Source: Welwitschia mirabilis
Taxonomy: Eukaryota > Gnetophyta > Gnetopsida > Welwitschiales
NCBI GenBank assembly: GCA_051453625.1
Contig: JBOZIK010000001.1
Coordinates: 281,993,392-282,057,391 of the forward strand
Reading direction: 5' to 3'
DNA length: 64,000 bases
Below the pieces are notes generated by a model. That model had not been told where the DNA came from. It made no database searches and was given only the letters and a program-made list of their open reading frames with translations. The first letter of the stretch is position 1; each line of letters begins with the position of its first letter. Of this stretch, positions 46,031 to 56,990 are shown one piece after another. A program made the position numbers and the translations under genes.

Positions 46031-47286
46031 TATGAAAGTGTGAATTTATGTAATCTTTAGGTTCTTAAATAAAAACCTATAAATCATAATACTTGCAGAA
46101 AACAAATACTAGTATAGATGGGAGTTATTCTAAGCATCATAATCCATTTAAGGCACTAGGCTAGAAGTTAGAAAATTGATTTTCACAAAGTATTTTTAAT
46201 CTTTTCTAGTAAATGAAAGTAAACAAGAATGTAAATGCAGTGCAAAATGAATGATGATGAAAATGCAATAGATGGAATGCAAGTGGGGTTAGTTCTATTT
46301 GTATTGTAGTCCTTTCATCACAAGAACTATTTCTTTATAGCTTAGATTATATAAGAAGAGTTCTATTACTTATTCCTAGTTAATACAAACTATAAGAAAT
46401 GCCAAATAGAATATGAACAATGTAATTCTGAAATTAGACTGAAATAGGAATGCAAATTTAAAATAGCAAAACCAACCTTAACAAAGTTTACTCTTATGAT
46501 GTAAATAAACTATAGAACTATCAATGAATCATAATCAACTTAAATTATAAGGGACATTAATATAATTATATTAAAAAGAATAATTAAATTAATCATGAAA
46601 TTTTACATCCACTGACAACAAATTAGTAGCACCTTAATAAAGGATACTCAGCCTAACACCAAGGTAAATTTCCTTCTATAGCTACTAGATGGACATCTTG
46701 TCTTTTAGTCTTCCATCACAAGAACATTAAATACAGAAGATGGAAAAGGAAGTGAAGGAAAGAAAATGTATTAATAGTTTTACATTAAAGTTCTAGAAAC
46801 TCAAATCTAAGAGTTAGAGAAGAAACCCAATAAGCCCAAATGGATTACATGACTCCATTAGAAAGATAGTACTTGTTGTCTATAAAAAATAGATATCATC
46901 CGAACTATCATGGGGAGGATAATAGGGATGTCACTCCATATCAAAAGATGATTCATTAGCTTTAGGCCCTATAGTTAACTTTTTAAACTTCATCCATGTT
47001 ATTAGTGCTATCGTCTTGCCTATTATGGGGATGACAAAGGGGATGACTGACTTCTTCATCTTTTGTCTCAAAGAGGAATTAGTCTTCTGCATGCTAAATC
47101 CTTCTTTAAAAGCATAAAGGATTAAGATAAGCTTGAGACTCCTTCAAATATGCTAAGAATCATATGTTTGAGTGATCATCCTATTAGATCTCCATAATCA
47201 TCAAATTTTCATCCAAATATATATAAATGTCCTACAAAAAGTACTCAAAATACATTGTTGAATTCCTAAAAATTGGCATTGTAATA
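46031..47286 (-). repeat. E2 3' LTR, 1256 bp
   Basis: It starts TATGAAAGTGTGAATTTATG and ends TTGGCATTGTAATA; it aligns end to end with 55255-56495. The original TG...CA ends have become TA...TA by transitions. Dyads lie at 46892-46932 and 47008-47047, and the box CTTAATAAAGG...AACACCAAGG at about 46631-46664. Confidence 0.92.
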
Positions 47287-49320
47287 TAGCCACCTACTTA
47301 GCCTTCTCAGTCCCTGACAAAGTGAGAAATTACCTATATTATGAGTTAATTTAACTAAGATAAATAGCAACTATAAAAATGTAATTTGAGTTTAATTTTA
47401 CCATTGAAGAATAAACATTAAAGACAAATTAATTAATACAAATACGAATATTTTTTAAATCTTCCTACTTATACACATTACCATAGAACAAATAAATGTC
47501 ATATACATACAAAAGTCATAAAATGTAATAATGATAACTCAACAAATTATAATGTGTATGAATAATGTGATACAATGATACCAACACTGATGTGTAAAAT
47601 TTAAGTAGTAATAATCGCAAAGAATGATTCATCCAAAATTCATTAATGTATTCTACGAGGATAAAGTACAAGATTAATCATAGCATTTTTTACCTTAGAT
47701 GATTTGGAAAATAGATATAGGAAAACTTTACGAGTGTACCACTATGTTCCCGCTAAATATAGTCCATGAAATTTATTCAAGTCACATGAAATCATATCCA
47801 AATAACTCATCAAAAATATGTATCATGAAAGTTCAAACATGATTCTTTTTAAAATTACAAAATTTTTGCTCAATATTTTAGAAGCATTCTTAGAAATATG
47901 TCATGTCTCCTCCCCCTAATAGGTAAATAAAGATATCTCAGATTTCATAGGATAAAAAAGATGATTGTCATCTTGGCTATCATGGGGAAGACAGATGTGA
48001 AATAACAGTGATCAAATAAGATGTTTGGAAACATAGGAAAAACCAGAAAAAGTCTGGAAGCAAGCAAGAAAATGAAAATCAATAGAAAAGAAAAAAAAAA
48101 AGGTAAAGAGTAAAGAATTTTCTTAAAAAACATGAACATAATGAAAAGATAGCTATGAAAAACAAGGATGCTAAAGAAAATAAAATGCACTAAGTAGAAA
48201 GAAGCAATGCTCAAAAGAACTTCTTCAATGTGTTCAAACTCAGTAAACCTAAAAAATTAGGAATTCAAACTTAAAAAGTATCATTGTTACTTATTAAGAA
48301 AATAAGAAACAATAATCCTCATGAATAGAAGCTCTAAGTAAAAGCAACAAGAAACTACTAAATGATCAAATTCATAATATTATTTTGAAAAAGTATGTAA
48401 ATAACTTTCAAAAACCCAAGCAAAACAACAAAAGAAAAACAAAGTGAAAATGGATAACTAAGAACATAAAGAAGATTTTTTACTTATTCTAAATCCTAAA
48501 CTAACAAATTATCTTATAATAATCATAAAATAACCTAATAGAAAATGCAAAATTCATAAAATACCATTTGAATAGCTAATGATCCTGATAATATCAAGTA
48601 TGTTTAAATGTTGTCAAATAATGAATGATAAGATAAAAAGATAAGGAAACGTGAAGTCACTAGTTCACATATTAAAGTAATAATAAAATCCAAAAAATTA
48701 CCATGATCATGTAGAAGTAGTATATCAAAAAACGAGTCTAGAAAATAAGCAATGCCTCTGATGATACTAGTGACATCACTGATCTTGTAGCCTCTAAATA
48801 AAATTTTATTCTTCCATAATGAGGGAAGTGCAAACTATTAAAAGAGTAAGGACCCATATAGCATAGCCAACTGATCCCCCAGTGGAACTTCCACAGCTAC
48901 TATATCACCTTATCAAAAGTTCCTCTTAGGAAAATTTACCCTAGTGCATTTACGATAGGACATCATGATGATCATGTTTTTAGATATAAAAGAGTAGGGT
49001 TTTATTTCTTTTTTTAATTCTTATTTCTCTTCTTATTTTTATTCCACATGACCAAGTACTTATAAGGATAAAATTGAAGTAATGAAATGAGAAACAAGTA
49101 AGAACAAGTAAAAACAACTAATTACTTCTCACCATTAAAAGAAAACAAAAGAACCAAGGCATCTTCCTTCTAAATGAAGTTAATAGACATCCAAATGTCT
49201 TAAAATTAGGTGAATCTAATATTATCATCTTAGAATACTAAAGTAAAAGATTACTAATTATGATAACTTTATAAAGTAATACATAATTCAAATTAAAGAT
49301 ATTTAAGTAATAAAATGATG
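47287..49320 (-). other. E2 3' untranslated region
   Basis: It opens with TAGCC and the block CTTCTCAGTCCCTGACAAAG (47303-47322). It contains a dyad at 47965-48000 and a segment (48480-48970) shared with E1. An 89-codon hydrophobic open stretch at 47945-48214 on the minus strand is the complement of a purine-rich tract; it is probably chance, although an env remnant cannot be excluded. Confidence 0.65.
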
Positions 49321-49329
49321 TCTAACTAA

Positions 49330-50470
49330 GAAATTTATAAAATGGTAAGAGGAAGGTCCTCCTCATTGAGAGGGCCTTCTAAAAAAAGTGCTTTTATAAT
49401 GTTTAAGGTTTTATTAGAATATGATTCATAGATTTTTAACCTTTATCTATTGACTTTTTAAATTTCCTTAGTGTTTGATTTAGAGATTTCAACTGGGCCA
49501 TTGGTATGTACTTTTTTAATTAAGATAAGGAACTAACCATTTAAAGATTAACTTGTTATGTAAAAGGTGTACTCAGGTATTGTATAAAAGGATAAGTTGG
49601 CCAATGAAGAATATTTTTATCATGTTTGAACTTGAATTAGGCTTTATGAATGAGTTAACAATGTATGAAATGAGTACGTTTTTCATCTAAATGATCAAGT
49701 TGGACTAATTGAATTCTAGGATTTTTATACAAGTCTATAAGATTAATTTGATATATGAAGTAATAAAAGTTATAGCAAGCATCAACTGATATGACACAAA
49801 ATTTTCTCTACATAAATTCATATTTTGAGAAACCTAGAGAGTTGAACCAAGTAGCATGATAAGCTAAAAAAACATCATTAATTTTAGAGAACCACATTTT
49901 CTTATTAACAGAAACTAATTTTTGAAGCATCTTTTAATTTCTTGATTGGTGTTTTTAGCTTGTCCATTAGTTTAGGGATGATAAGCAAATGAAATTCTAT
50001 GTTTAGTGCCAACAGATAAAAGATGTTTTTAAAAAAGATGATTAATGAAATAAGTTTCCTAATCACTAATAACAATTTGTGAAAAATTAAAACATTAAAA
50101 GATATAAGTTTAGACACAATTACAAATGGTTCAAGCATCATTTTTGATAGTACAAACAACCTTGATGTACTTAGTAACATAATCAACAACACTAGGATGT
50201 AATTTTTATCCTGAAAAGGTGGTTTAATAGGGCCTTTAAAGATAATTCCTCAATAATCAAAATGTTTACATTCAAGCATAGGTTTAAGAGGTATATTTTG
50301 AGAATGAGCTAGGCTACTATAATGTTGACATGTATCACACATTTTAACAAAGTCAAATAAATATTTAAAAATGGTAGGCAAATAAAAACTAGATAGAAAA
50401 ATTTTCATTGTAGTATTTTATTTACTAAAGTGTCCTCCACATATTATAACATGAAAAAGTTTAAGGATTT
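49330..50470 (-). pseudogene. Integrase of E2
   Basis: Antisense order: the zinc finger ends with K-M-C-D-T-C-Q-H-Y (about 50318-50350; family C-x2-C-Q). Then come P-L-K-P-M-L-E-C, D-Y-W-G-I-I-F-K-G-P (family D-V-W-G-I-D-F-M-G-P; the core Asp is lost), and V-V-D-Y-V-T-K-Y (family V-D-Y-[VF]-[ST]-K-W). I-S-D followed by E-T-Y-F comes next, then a long part with N-R-E-like remains. The C-terminal tail reads N-G-P-V-E-I-S near 49490 and matches the tail left in E1. Stops and frameshifts are frequent. Confidence 0.85.
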
Positions 50471-50599
50471 CTAAGCTTTTCCATTCAGGAATACACTTAT
50501 GCATGATTTAATCTTTATGTTAGTTACTAATCTTATGGAAAAAAGGTTTTGCATTGGTTATGGCTCCAATGATGAGGTGTTTTCATAGTAACAAGATAG

Positions 50600-50960
50600 T
50601 TCATAATATTAGCATATCAAGGAATAGGATGAGTGGAAGAGATGACACTAAGTTGTTTAATAACAAATAGGTGTTCATTAATGAATGAGTCATTTATGAG
50701 GAGTTTATCATGAGAATAATAAAGTTGAGATAGGTGATCTATAATGCTATTATGTTTTCCAACTTTATTGATGATGGTGAGCTTAAATTCTTGCATGATA
50801 AGGATCCACCTAATAAGTCTGATACTAGAATATTTTTTAGTTATAAGATAATGTATAGTTGCATGATATGTATAAACATTTATGTGAAAACCGTGAAGAT
50901 AATGTTGAAGATGATGAAGGCAAAAGATAATGTCAAGCATCTATCTCTTAGTAGAAGTAT
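50600..50960 (-). pseudogene. RNase H of E2
   Basis: An open antisense stretch of 107 codons (50617-50940) reads V-Y-T-Y-H-A-T-I-H-Y-L-I-T-K-K, then R-L-I-R-W-I-L-I-M-Q-E-F, then I-I-D-H-L-S-Q-L. Athila RNase H reads V-[YF]-[TS]-D-H-A-A-[LI]-[KR]-Y-L, P-R-L-[IL]-R-W-[IV]-L-L-L-Q-E-F-D and V-A-D-H-L-S-R-[LIM]. The catalytic Asp of T-D-H is Tyr. I-N-D-S-F follows, as in the RNase H/integrase linker of Athila. Confidence 0.9.
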
Positions 50961-50999
50961 AGTTAGATTGGGTTTTGGACAAAGTTTTACTAAGATAGG

Positions 51000-52032
51000 A
51001 TATGACTTTAAAATAATTTTCATATTTTTAGCCAAGAAGCCCATCCACAGGAATGTTACTTGCATTACACATGAGTTCAAAATCTTTAATCTAATTAGGA
51101 CCCATGACAATAGGTTTAGAAGAAATGTTTTCCTTAACTATATCAAATTCAAGTTGACATGAGTCATTTTAATCAAATTTAACATTTTTTTTAAGTAATG
51201 AGTGAAGGAGTTCATAAATTTTAACATAGTCATGAATAAAATGATGATAAAACCTAGCATCATCAAGAAATGATCTAACTTTTTTGAAATTATTTGGAGG
51301 GCTAAGGTTTTTAATGATATTAATTTTTGTAGGATGCATCTTAATTCCTTTTTTTAAAATGTAGTGATCTAAAATAATTCCATGTTTGATAGGGAGAAAA
51401 CTTTTTTTCTAACTCAAATGAAGGCCACTCTTTATAAATCTATCTAAGACTTTCTCTAATCTTTATATGGTTTGTTCAAAGGTTTCACCAAATATGGAGA
51501 AGTTATTCATAAATATTTTAATAGAATCCTCTATCATATCCTAAAAGATTCCCATCATTACTTATTAGAAAGTTCTAGGAGCATTGCAAATTCTAAAAGG
51601 CGTTCATTTAAAGGTAAAGATTCCAAAGGATGAGGTAAAGGTTGTTTTTGCTTGGTCTTCACTTGATATACAAACTTGATTATAGCCACTATACCCATCA
51701 ATAAAATAATAGTAAACATGACCTTAGATTATATCAAGTACTTAATCAAGAAAGTGTAAAGAGCAATGATCCTTTCTAATGACCTCATTAAATTTTCTAA
51801 AATTAATGCACATTCTTCATTTTCCACTATTTTTTAAAGGTACTAATAAAGAACTAACCCGCTTACTATTGGATATAGCATATATGATCCTAACATCCAT
51901 AAATTTAATAATTTCATCTTTAACTATTTGCTTAAGGGTTGGGTTGAGCCTTATTTAGGATTACCTAATAGGTTTAGCATTATCCTTAAGATAACTTTTA
52001 TATTACACTATATAAAGAGGGGTGGTAGTAAA
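51000..52032 (-). pseudogene. Reverse transcriptase of E2
   Basis: Antisense: the fingers read F-G-I-F-T-F-K-x-T-P-F-R-I-C-N-A-P-R-T-F near 51590-51660 (family F-G-T-[FY]-A-[FY]-[RK]-R-M-P-F-G-L-C-N-A-P-A-T-F). The palm at about 51494-51530 reads I-F-M-N-N-F-S-I-F-G where active elements have [VI]-F-M-D-D-F-[ST]-[VI]-[FY]-G. Both catalytic Asp are Asn, each a single G-to-A change. The thumb region follows to about 51000. E3 keeps F-M-D-D-F at the same place. Confidence 0.88.
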
Positions 52033-52215
52033 TTATTTATAAGTCCAAGCAAAGAAATCTTCCTTAGAAGTTAAGAGTGAGATCAAGTTGGATTCTTGTT
52101 GAGGAGGAATAAACTCACTTATCATTAGAGGTTTATTTGGGTTTTTGAATAGAAAAATGTATTTTAGATCTTTAAGTAACTCCTTGAGTTTTAAGTTAAC
52201 ATTTTCAACTATCAT
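52033..52215 (-). pseudogene. Protease-RT linker of E2
   Basis: An open antisense stretch reads L-K-E-L-L-K-D-L-K-Y-I-F-L, then P-V/L-M-I-S, then Q-Q-E-S-N-L-I-S-L-L, then F-A-W-T-Y. Athila-type pol has L-K-x-L-P-x-H-L-[KR]-Y-[AV]-F-L, an [IV]-I-[SA] step, and the helix ending [AE]-[IFL]-[AG]-W-[ST], just before RT. It connects the two domains and has no enzymatic role of its own. Confidence 0.8.
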
Positions 52216-52649
52216 TATCTGTCATGAGGATGATATACATGGGATGATACTCTACAAAAAGGTTTTTTAGCAAGTAAACATGTTAATTTTCTTTGAAAGA
52301 ATTCTAAATTTCATGCTTAAGATAGTGTGTTTTAGTTGGATCATCATACAAAGTTGGTTCCTATAGCATTATCAATCTCTCATTAATTGGCTGATGTTGT
52401 AAAAACAAGGTTGGTTTAAATTAATTTTCTAAGTTAAACTAATCTCCTATGTTATTTTCAGTGGCATCAAAAACTTGAATGTTATACTTCTTATTTCCTA
52501 TTTAACATTCCATTATTCTAGTTTATGTATCAATGATATAATCGGTAATTGCATAAAATGATCATCCTAAGAGTGGTGAATAACATCTATCATGTTCTAC
52601 CTCAATGACCACATCTATGGGGTGAAAAAATTCCTCAATTTAGATGACT

Positions 52650-52830
52650 AGGTCTTTGATTATCCCTAATGTTTTCTTAATTGAAGTATTAGCTAATTCT
52701 AAGATAATTCATGTAGGTTCTATTTAGTTTTCCAACCTAAGTCTTTTACATATGTGAAGAAACATAATATTGACACCAGCTCTTATATCAATTAAAGCTT
52801 TTCAAATTCTTTTGTTTCCTTCCAAGATAA
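52650..52830 (-). pseudogene. Protease of E2
   Basis: Antisense: K-A-L-I-D-I-R-A-G-V-N-I-M-F-L-H-I-C-K-R-L (about 52735-52800). Athila protease reads A-L-C-D-L-G-A-[SG]-[VI]-N-[LIV]-[ML]-P-x-x-[VI]-[CYF]-[KR]-[RK]-L. The catalytic Asp is kept but the Gly after it is Arg, a G-to-A change, and Pro is Phe. Confidence 0.82.
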
Positions 52831-53284
52831 CACTCATAGTTGCTACTCTAAGATCTTTGAATTTAGGATACTTTTTCATTAGTAAATTGGAAATAGATAA
52901 ATTAAGAAAACCTTTGCTAGGAATGGTACATTTTTGTTTTCTTTTTACTAGATCTTTTCACAAATTAGAATATTTATAATTTTCTTGCAAGAGTTTTCAA
53001 AACAGTAAGTCTATGTTTGCTTCTTATATCAAGGTTTTAAAATGCTCATCAAAGGTAGAATTCATGTTTAACCTATTAAGCTAAGAAGTAGATGGTTTCT
53101 TTCCTTAGTTTTCTTGTGAAGATATTTTAGTAGAGATTTTAGCATGTGATGTTGATGGAAAGCTATATGAGTCCAAAATTTCTACCTGATCTTCCTCATT
53201 ACTGTTTTCATTATTTTTGAAAGTTGAAATCTCATAGGTAGGAGGTATTGTATCATTTTCACTTCTTATGATTACCTTTCAACC

Positions 53285-54534
53285 TCTCTTAATTTCTTTT
53301 GAGTTGGATAAAGATTGAGATGTAAGAGACCCTTGTGGTTTGTTATTGGCAAGCATTGTTTGTTGAAGCACATTCAGTAAGTTTTTCATATGATTGTTAG
53401 TATTTTTAATATTATTGTTGGTCTTTTTCTTTTTGAATCTTTTTTAATTCTTCCATGAAATCTCTAAGTGGATCATTTTAATTTGATAGAAAATTGAAGT
53501 TATTTAGTTGGAAGTTTTAATTCATGAATCTATTTTTAAAAGGTTTTCATTGTGATTGTTCACCTATTTTTATTGAAACTGGGATTAATTTTTAAAGTTA
53601 GGTGTTCTTTAATTAAATTTACATACTCCCTCAAACATCCTCTCATTAAACACTTGTAGCTAAAAATACTCTTTAGTTCGATGAGAGTTGTCTTTTCCAA
53701 TTTCAAAAGTTGAAGTTGTGTTTTCAACTTTTACTATCTTTGCATCAACTATTAATTGAGTGTACTTATCTAAAGTGGTTATGAAATCCTTAATTAAATT
53801 AGTTGAGTTACCTCTCTCTTCTTATTTGTCATGTTTAACTTTCTTTAAATCTTTTATAATTTGGCCTACAATTCAATTTTTCTTAGTAGGTTTAAGCCAA
53901 GTTTGACTTGTCTCTACTAGGTTTTTTAACATACTTCATGCATCTTTTAAGACTAAGTTTAAGAAGTTTTCATCACAAGAAAATACTACAGTCTGACTAT
54001 TCAATTCACTATAGAAATAATTGACTAATTATTTTTTAGAAAATTCATTAATAAGTTTGGAATGGCTAGCTATGATAAAACATTCATATGTTATTACATA
54101 ATCCTCGTGAGGTTATTATTGAAACTTGGTAACTTCCTTTCTTCTATTTCTCATGGAACTTTTACTCAAATATTTTTTAATATAAACTTATTGCATTTGA
54201 CTTTGTAATTAGGACTCTTATATGGAATGGTTTTAAGCTAAAGTTTTACCCTTCCTCTAAGAGTGACTAGAAAAATAATCATGTAAGTATGGTCACTAAT
54301 ACATTTATTTTCATTTCCTGAGGTAAGCACAAGTTGTTCAATATCAGATAAATGTTGGAAAGGGTCTTTCTTAGGTTTCTCTAAAAAATTTGAATAGACA
54401 CTTAACTTTCTTAATTCTACATCATCAACAAGAAGTAAATCAAAGGGATTTTGGATTTCACATTTTCTATTAGCAATTAAATATCTAAGAGTAACATTTG
54501 AATTTGAAGTAGAAGTTCTTATCATGGTTAGCAT
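53285..54534 (-). pseudogene. Gag of E2
   Basis: An antisense ATG at 54534 opens a 98-codon stretch with N-V-T-L-R, N-P-F-D-L, F-L-E-K-P-K-K-D-P-F-Q-H-L-S-D, and I-I-F-L-V-T-L-R-G-R-V-K-L. The gag core pattern F-x-G-x-x-x-E-D-P-x-x-H-L-x-x-F ... F-[PS]-x-[ST]-L-x-[GD]-x-A-x fits. Near the end (53285-53350) N-N-K-P-Q-G-S-L-T-S-Q-S-L-S-N matches the Athila gag tail R-P-Q-G-[ST]-L-P-S-[ND]-T-E-x-N-P. That signature is the best lineage marker here. The middle has stops and frameshifts. Confidence 0.87.
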
Positions 54535-55233
54535 ATTAGATAAAGTGACTTACTTTCATTTTTATAAATATTTAGATATAATTAAAGAATAAATAACATG
54601 ATATACTTCTATGTTATAATTTTCTTTTGCAAAATCTAATCATAAAATAATAAAAGTAGAAAAATATTATTATTTAATTATTGGAATTTACATATTTTAC
54701 TTGAAGTTAAATAATACTTCTCTAATATTTTCTTTAATCAAGTTTTGCTCTCTCTGATATTCATCTTTCTACTAGAATTCATCATATCCCTGTGTACCTT
54801 AAACAATAAATAAAAACCAAAATAAAAAGTAACTAACTATTATCCGTATAGTCATGGAAATGATAGAAGGAACAATGATTACAACAATAAAAATTTAAAA
54901 TCAGAGAATAATTGTTAAAGCCAAAAAAACATGCTGTCATCCAAGCTATTATGGAGATGATAGAGAAGATGATAATATTTTTATGACTAATCTACAGGCA
55001 GAAAGAAAAATTATGAAAAATAAGATATTTTCAAAAATTTAAAACTATCATTCTCAATGTTCTGGAGATGATAGAGAGGATGACAAATATCTTTAAAGCT
55101 ATAGAAAAGCAAAAATTACTAAATAAACCTATTTAAACTATGCTACAAATATGATACTATTTCAATAAATAACTTGAATAAAAATTTGAGATACTTATTT
55201 AAATAGTGAGAATCCTCTAGCTTCTTATGACCT
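54535..55233 (-). other. E2 5' untranslated leader
   Basis: This is the leader between gag and PBS. It carries two long dyads, 54934-54975 and 55045-55085, at positions equivalent to those of the E1 leader. No coding motif is seen. Confidence 0.7.
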
Positions 55234-55251
55234 TCTTTGGCAATGGCATTA
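55234..55251 (-). promoter_or_regulatory. E2 primer binding site (complement), tRNA-Asp type
   Basis: The plus strand reads TCTTTGGCAATGGCATTA. Against TCCCCGGCAACGGCGCCA, eleven of 18 positions agree and all seven differences are C-to-T or G-to-A. It ends three bases before the LTR. Confidence 0.82.
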
Positions 55252-55254
55252 AAA

Positions 55255-56495
55255 TGTTACAATGTGAATTTATTTTAATTTTTAAGTCCTTAGATAAAAA
55301 CCTGTGAATCATAATAGTTTTAGAAAACACACACTACTATAGATAGGAATTAACTGAAATGTCATAATTCATTGAAGGCGCTAGGCTAGAAATCAGAGAA
55401 TTGATTTTTATAAAGTATTTTTAATCTTTTATATTTTAGTAAATGAAAGTAAACAAGAATGTAAAGGCAATGCAAGATGAATGATGGTGAAAATGCAATA
55501 GATGGAATGCAAGTAGAATGAGTTCTATTTGTATTCTACTTCTTTTGTCACAAGAACTATTTTTTTATAACTTAGATCAATTAGAAAGAGTTATATTACT
55601 TGTTCCTAATGAATATATACTATAATAAATTCCAAATACAATATGGAAAATGTAATTATGGAATTGAAATGAAACAATAATGCAAATCTAAACTAACAAA
55701 ATCAATCTTAACAAAGGTCGCATATATGATTTAAATAAACTATAGACTATCACTAAACTATAATCAAATTAAACCATAAGAGATTAACACAATTATAGTA
55801 AAAAGAGTAATTGAATTGATCATGAACTTTTACATCCACTTACAACAAAGTAGTATCATCTTAATGGAGGATACTCAGTTCAAAATCAACGTAAGCTTTA
55901 ATTTTTAGATATCAGATGGACCTATTGTACTTTAATCTTCAATTATAAGAGCATTAATACAAAATATGAAAAAGGAAGTAAAGGAAAGAAAGGGTATTTA
56001 TAGTTTACATTAAAGTTTTATAAGCTCAACCCTAAGAGTCAAAGAAGAAAACCTAGTAGCCCAAATGGGTTACATGATCCCCATTACAAAGATAATTTCT
56101 TTCATCCATAGAAAATAGCTATCATGTTGGCTATCATGGAGATGATAATTGGGACATCACTACATGTCAAAAGGTGGTCTATTATCTTTAGGCTCTATAG
56201 TCAACTCTAGGCTTCATTCATGTTAGTAGTGCTATCATCCTATATATTATTAGGATGATAGAGGAGACAATAGAATTCTTCATCTTCTATCTTAAAGAGG
56301 ATTCAATCTTCTACATGGTAAATCCTTCTTTCAAAGTATCACCTATCAGAATAAGCTTGAGATGGCCCCAAACATGCTAAGAATCACATGTTTTAGTGAT
56401 CATCCTATTAGTTCTTCATAATCATTAAAATTACATCTAAAACTATATAAATGTCTTGCAAAAGTACTTAGTTCCTATAAATTGGCATCCTAATA
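55255..56495 (-). repeat. E2 5' LTR, 1241 bp
   Basis: It starts TGTTACAATGTGAATTTATT and ends TTGGCATCCTAATA. In element orientation U3 is at the right. Dyads lie at 56118-56157 and 56231-56270. Confidence 0.92.
55994..56002 (-). promoter_or_regulatory. TATA box of E2 5' LTR
   Basis: The minus strand reads TATAAATAC, followed by CCTTTCTTTCC. The 3' LTR has ATTAATAC at this place. U3 would be about 490 bp and R plus U5 about 710 bp. Confidence 0.65.
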
Positions 56496-56500
56496 ATAAC
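56496..56500. repeat. Target site duplication of E2, right copy
   Basis: ATAAC, identical to 46026-46030. Confidence 0.88.
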
Positions 56501-56990
56501 CAACTATCCCCTAGGTGAAGTCTCCATAGTAACCATATTACACTACCAAAAGAGAATATACCTAAAGGCTAACTGTCCCTCTGATGCACTTGTAATATGA
56601 CACCTTAAAAATAAATAATTGTAATTTTCTTAAAACACTTTAAAAACATTTTCACTTATTTAATTAGAAACTTGATAAAAACTAAATATTCTTAAAAAGG
56701 TTCATAAGTGTTTAAATACCTTAATTCTGGATAAAAGCTAAACCCATCACTTGTTGAAGCTCCATGAATCATACTAATGAAGCATTAGTGATGCTAAAAA
56801 TAACTAGATAACCTAAAGAATAAACTAAATGGATCAAGTTAAGAAGTCATCTAGACAATAATAAAGAGAATATTCACTTCTAAAAAGAGGATCATCTAAC
56901 TCTACTACTTGTATCATGTTAGTTGAGTAAGAGTAATCATCAGATGATTGATAATGCTTTAAATGTTGTCTACTTTCTTTTATTATTTCT
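56501..56990 (-). other. E3 3' region resumes
   Basis: The first 110 bp match UTR sequence of E1 (about 9265-9370) and E2 (about 48865-48970). This shows that it is internal Athila sequence and not host flank. It continues E3 from 46025. Confidence 0.75.

Larger units (their letters stand above)
46031..56495 (-). mobile_element. Complete Athila retrotransposon E2 nested in E3
   Basis: A 10,465-bp unit with 1256- and 1241-bp LTRs, an exact 5-bp target duplication ATAAC, an Asp-type PBS and the antisense order gag-PR-RT-RH-INT. The gag C-terminus carries the Athila signature K-P-Q-G-S-L. LTRs and UTRs match E1. Sequence on either side belongs to E3, so E2 inserted into E3 and is the younger of the two. 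All frames are broken. Structure is complete from end to end, which makes it the best reference copy in the window. Confidence 0.93.

Noticed and set aside
47945-48214. Hydrophobic 89-codon frame, possible membrane protein or env
   Set aside because: It is the complement of a purine-rich tract, lacks a signal-peptide layout or family motif, and has no counterpart in the matching E1 region. Left as part of the UTR.
50734-51162. 142-codon forward frame, the longest in the window
   Set aside because: It is the shadow of the E2 RNase H and RT, which read on the minus strand with conserved motifs; the forward translation has no family resemblance.
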